64,000 bases of DNA from Xylaria sp. FL1777. Taxonomy: Eukaryota; Ascomycota; Sordariomycetes; Xylariales; Xylariaceae. Each line of letters opens with the position of its first letter. Position 1 is the stretch's first letter. Shown here one piece after another: positions 62,901 through 64,000 of the stretch. The DNA lies in the NCBI GenBank assembly GCA_022578965.1, contig MU400619.1, forward strand, positions 62,001 to 126,000, in the 5' to 3' direction. The notes under the pieces are model-generated. The model was not told where the DNA came from. It did no database searches and was given only the letters and a program-made list of their open reading frames with translations. The position numbers and the translations under genes were made by a program.

Positions 62901-64000
62901 AAAAGCTAGTTAATACGTTTTATAGTTTTTATAATATAACTATATATTTATATAGTTTATATATTGTTTATATAATAGTTTTTTATTTTTTTTTTTTAGC
63001 TATTTTAATAGTATAATATTTATTTAAAATATTAACTATTATAAATTATTTTGCTTAACTAATGTTTTTTTTTATAATTATTAATAAAATAAAAAAGTAT
63101 TTATTTATAATAATAATTATATTTAATAGTTAATAGTTAATTATTATTTATTATATTAGTTTTTTTTTTTATTAATTAGTTGTTTTTTATTTTTTATTTT
63201 AAGTATTAATACTATAAAATATTTAGCAAATAACTAAGATTTTTTTAAAAATTTTCTTGCTAAATTTTTCTAAATATATTTTTATAAAGCGTTTGTTTTA
63301 TTTAAGCTTATATAGTATACTTAATAAAGCTTTAGTTAATATTTTTTCTTAATAAAGATATAGTAATTTTATAAGCTATATTTAAGAAGTTTTTTTTTTT
63401 TTTTTTTAAATAGTTTGTAAAATCTATAATATACTTTTAGTATTTCGTTTAGAATTTCTTTTGCGATTTTTCTAATTTTTTTACTTTGTTTTTTATTTTT
63501 TTAATTAATAGTTTTTGCTTTTTATTAAATCAAAAAGTTATTAGCTTTTAGCTATAGTATTTTTAAAATAATATTATAATTAAATATATTAGCAATATTT
63601 AATACAATTTGTTTTTTGTGTTTTTATATAAATATATTAAAAAGTTTAGTTTTTTTAAATATGCAATTATTATTATAGCTAAAAGTGCTTTTATTAAATC
63701 TTTTAATTTTTTAAAATTTTTGCTTGTATTTTTAAGAAATTTTATTTTGTTTTATTACTTTAAATAAAATTATATTAGCTTATATTTTTAAGTTAATTAA
63801 AGTATTATATTTTTTTTTTTAATATATAAGTTTAACTTTAAATTAGTTTTATTAGTTATTATATTAAATTTTATATAAAGCTTTAGTTTTTTTAGCTATT
63901 TGCTGCTTTTTTAGCAAATATTTATTTTGTTTTTTAATTTTTTTTTGTAAGATGTTTAAATATTTGTTTTATTTTGCACTTTAGATATTATTACGCTTTA
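62901..64000. other. T-rich hypermutated DNA to the window edge
   Basis: Composition is like the retroelement. The minus strand between about 63.4 and 63.75 kb has low-stop frames with Lys-rich reads (LLIKKIKNKVKKLEKSQKKF), which suggests another decayed transposon protein, perhaps cut by the window edge. No family is assigned. Confidence 0.4.

Noticed and set aside
1..64000. Mitochondrial genome or TGA-reassigned genetic code (because TGA is rare)
   Set aside because: TAA and TAG are dense in all frames, no mitochondrial gene or rRNA is visible, and the loss of TGA follows from the TC/GA depletion.

Overview
This 64 kb window has no intact gene that I can recognise. It is very AT-rich, and TAA and TAG stops are dense in all six frames. 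The longest open frames (60-94 codons) mostly lie on simple or tandem repeats or inside decayed transposon sequence. The base pattern is that of a genome that silences repeats by C-to-T hypermutation, as repeat-induced point mutation (RIP) does in filamentous fungi. The one firmly identifiable element is a Ty3/gypsy chromovirus with a chromodomain. My best reading is an AT-isochore, heterochromatic or (peri)centromeric block of a filamentous fungus, probably an ascomycete; the species cannot be told from the sequence. I saw no rRNA, tRNA, CRISPR or telomere repeat.

Layout. 1-15.9 kb: hypermutated sequence with a few short minisatellites (18-bp units at 4.3 and 9.4 kb, 9-bp units at 12.3 kb) and faint coding relics. 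15.9-20.9 kb: tandem arrays of roughly 150-170 bp, 87 bp and composite units, plus the first copy of a dispersed ~320 bp family (R1). 21.6 kb: a 143-bp duplication. 25.7-26.8 kb: an R1 fragment and two possible coding relics. 27.2-30.2 kb: a mosaic of five or six unrelated tandem arrays set end to end. 30.2-37.4 kb: featureless hypermutated DNA with microsatellites. 37.4-41 kb: three R1 copies interleaved with another repeat, a 34-bp minisatellite that keeps long C runs, and a 125-bp array. 43.7-47.2 kb: three copies of an LTR-like repeat (R4). 47.7-52.2 kb: R1, R2 and R7 copies and a decayed solo LTR.

55,041-62,900: an LTR retrotransposon on the minus strand, bounded by two 193-bp TG..CA repeats. 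They align without gaps and differ at 23 positions, all transitions. Read from right to left, the interior shows protease, reverse transcriptase, RNase H, integrase and chromodomain in chromovirus order, each broken by stops and by active-site changes expected from C-to-T damage. It is certainly dead. About 2 kb between the chromodomain and the 3' LTR is not explained by the usual element plan and reads better on the opposite strand.

The most unusual general signal is the context of the mutation. Surviving C bases follow A or G and hardly ever T or C, while CpA is not depleted. That is a rule set by the 5' neighbour, unlike the CpA rule of classical Neurospora RIP. Coordinates of repeats were read by eye and may be off by several bases. 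Protein comparisons rest on my knowledge of family motifs, not on a search.
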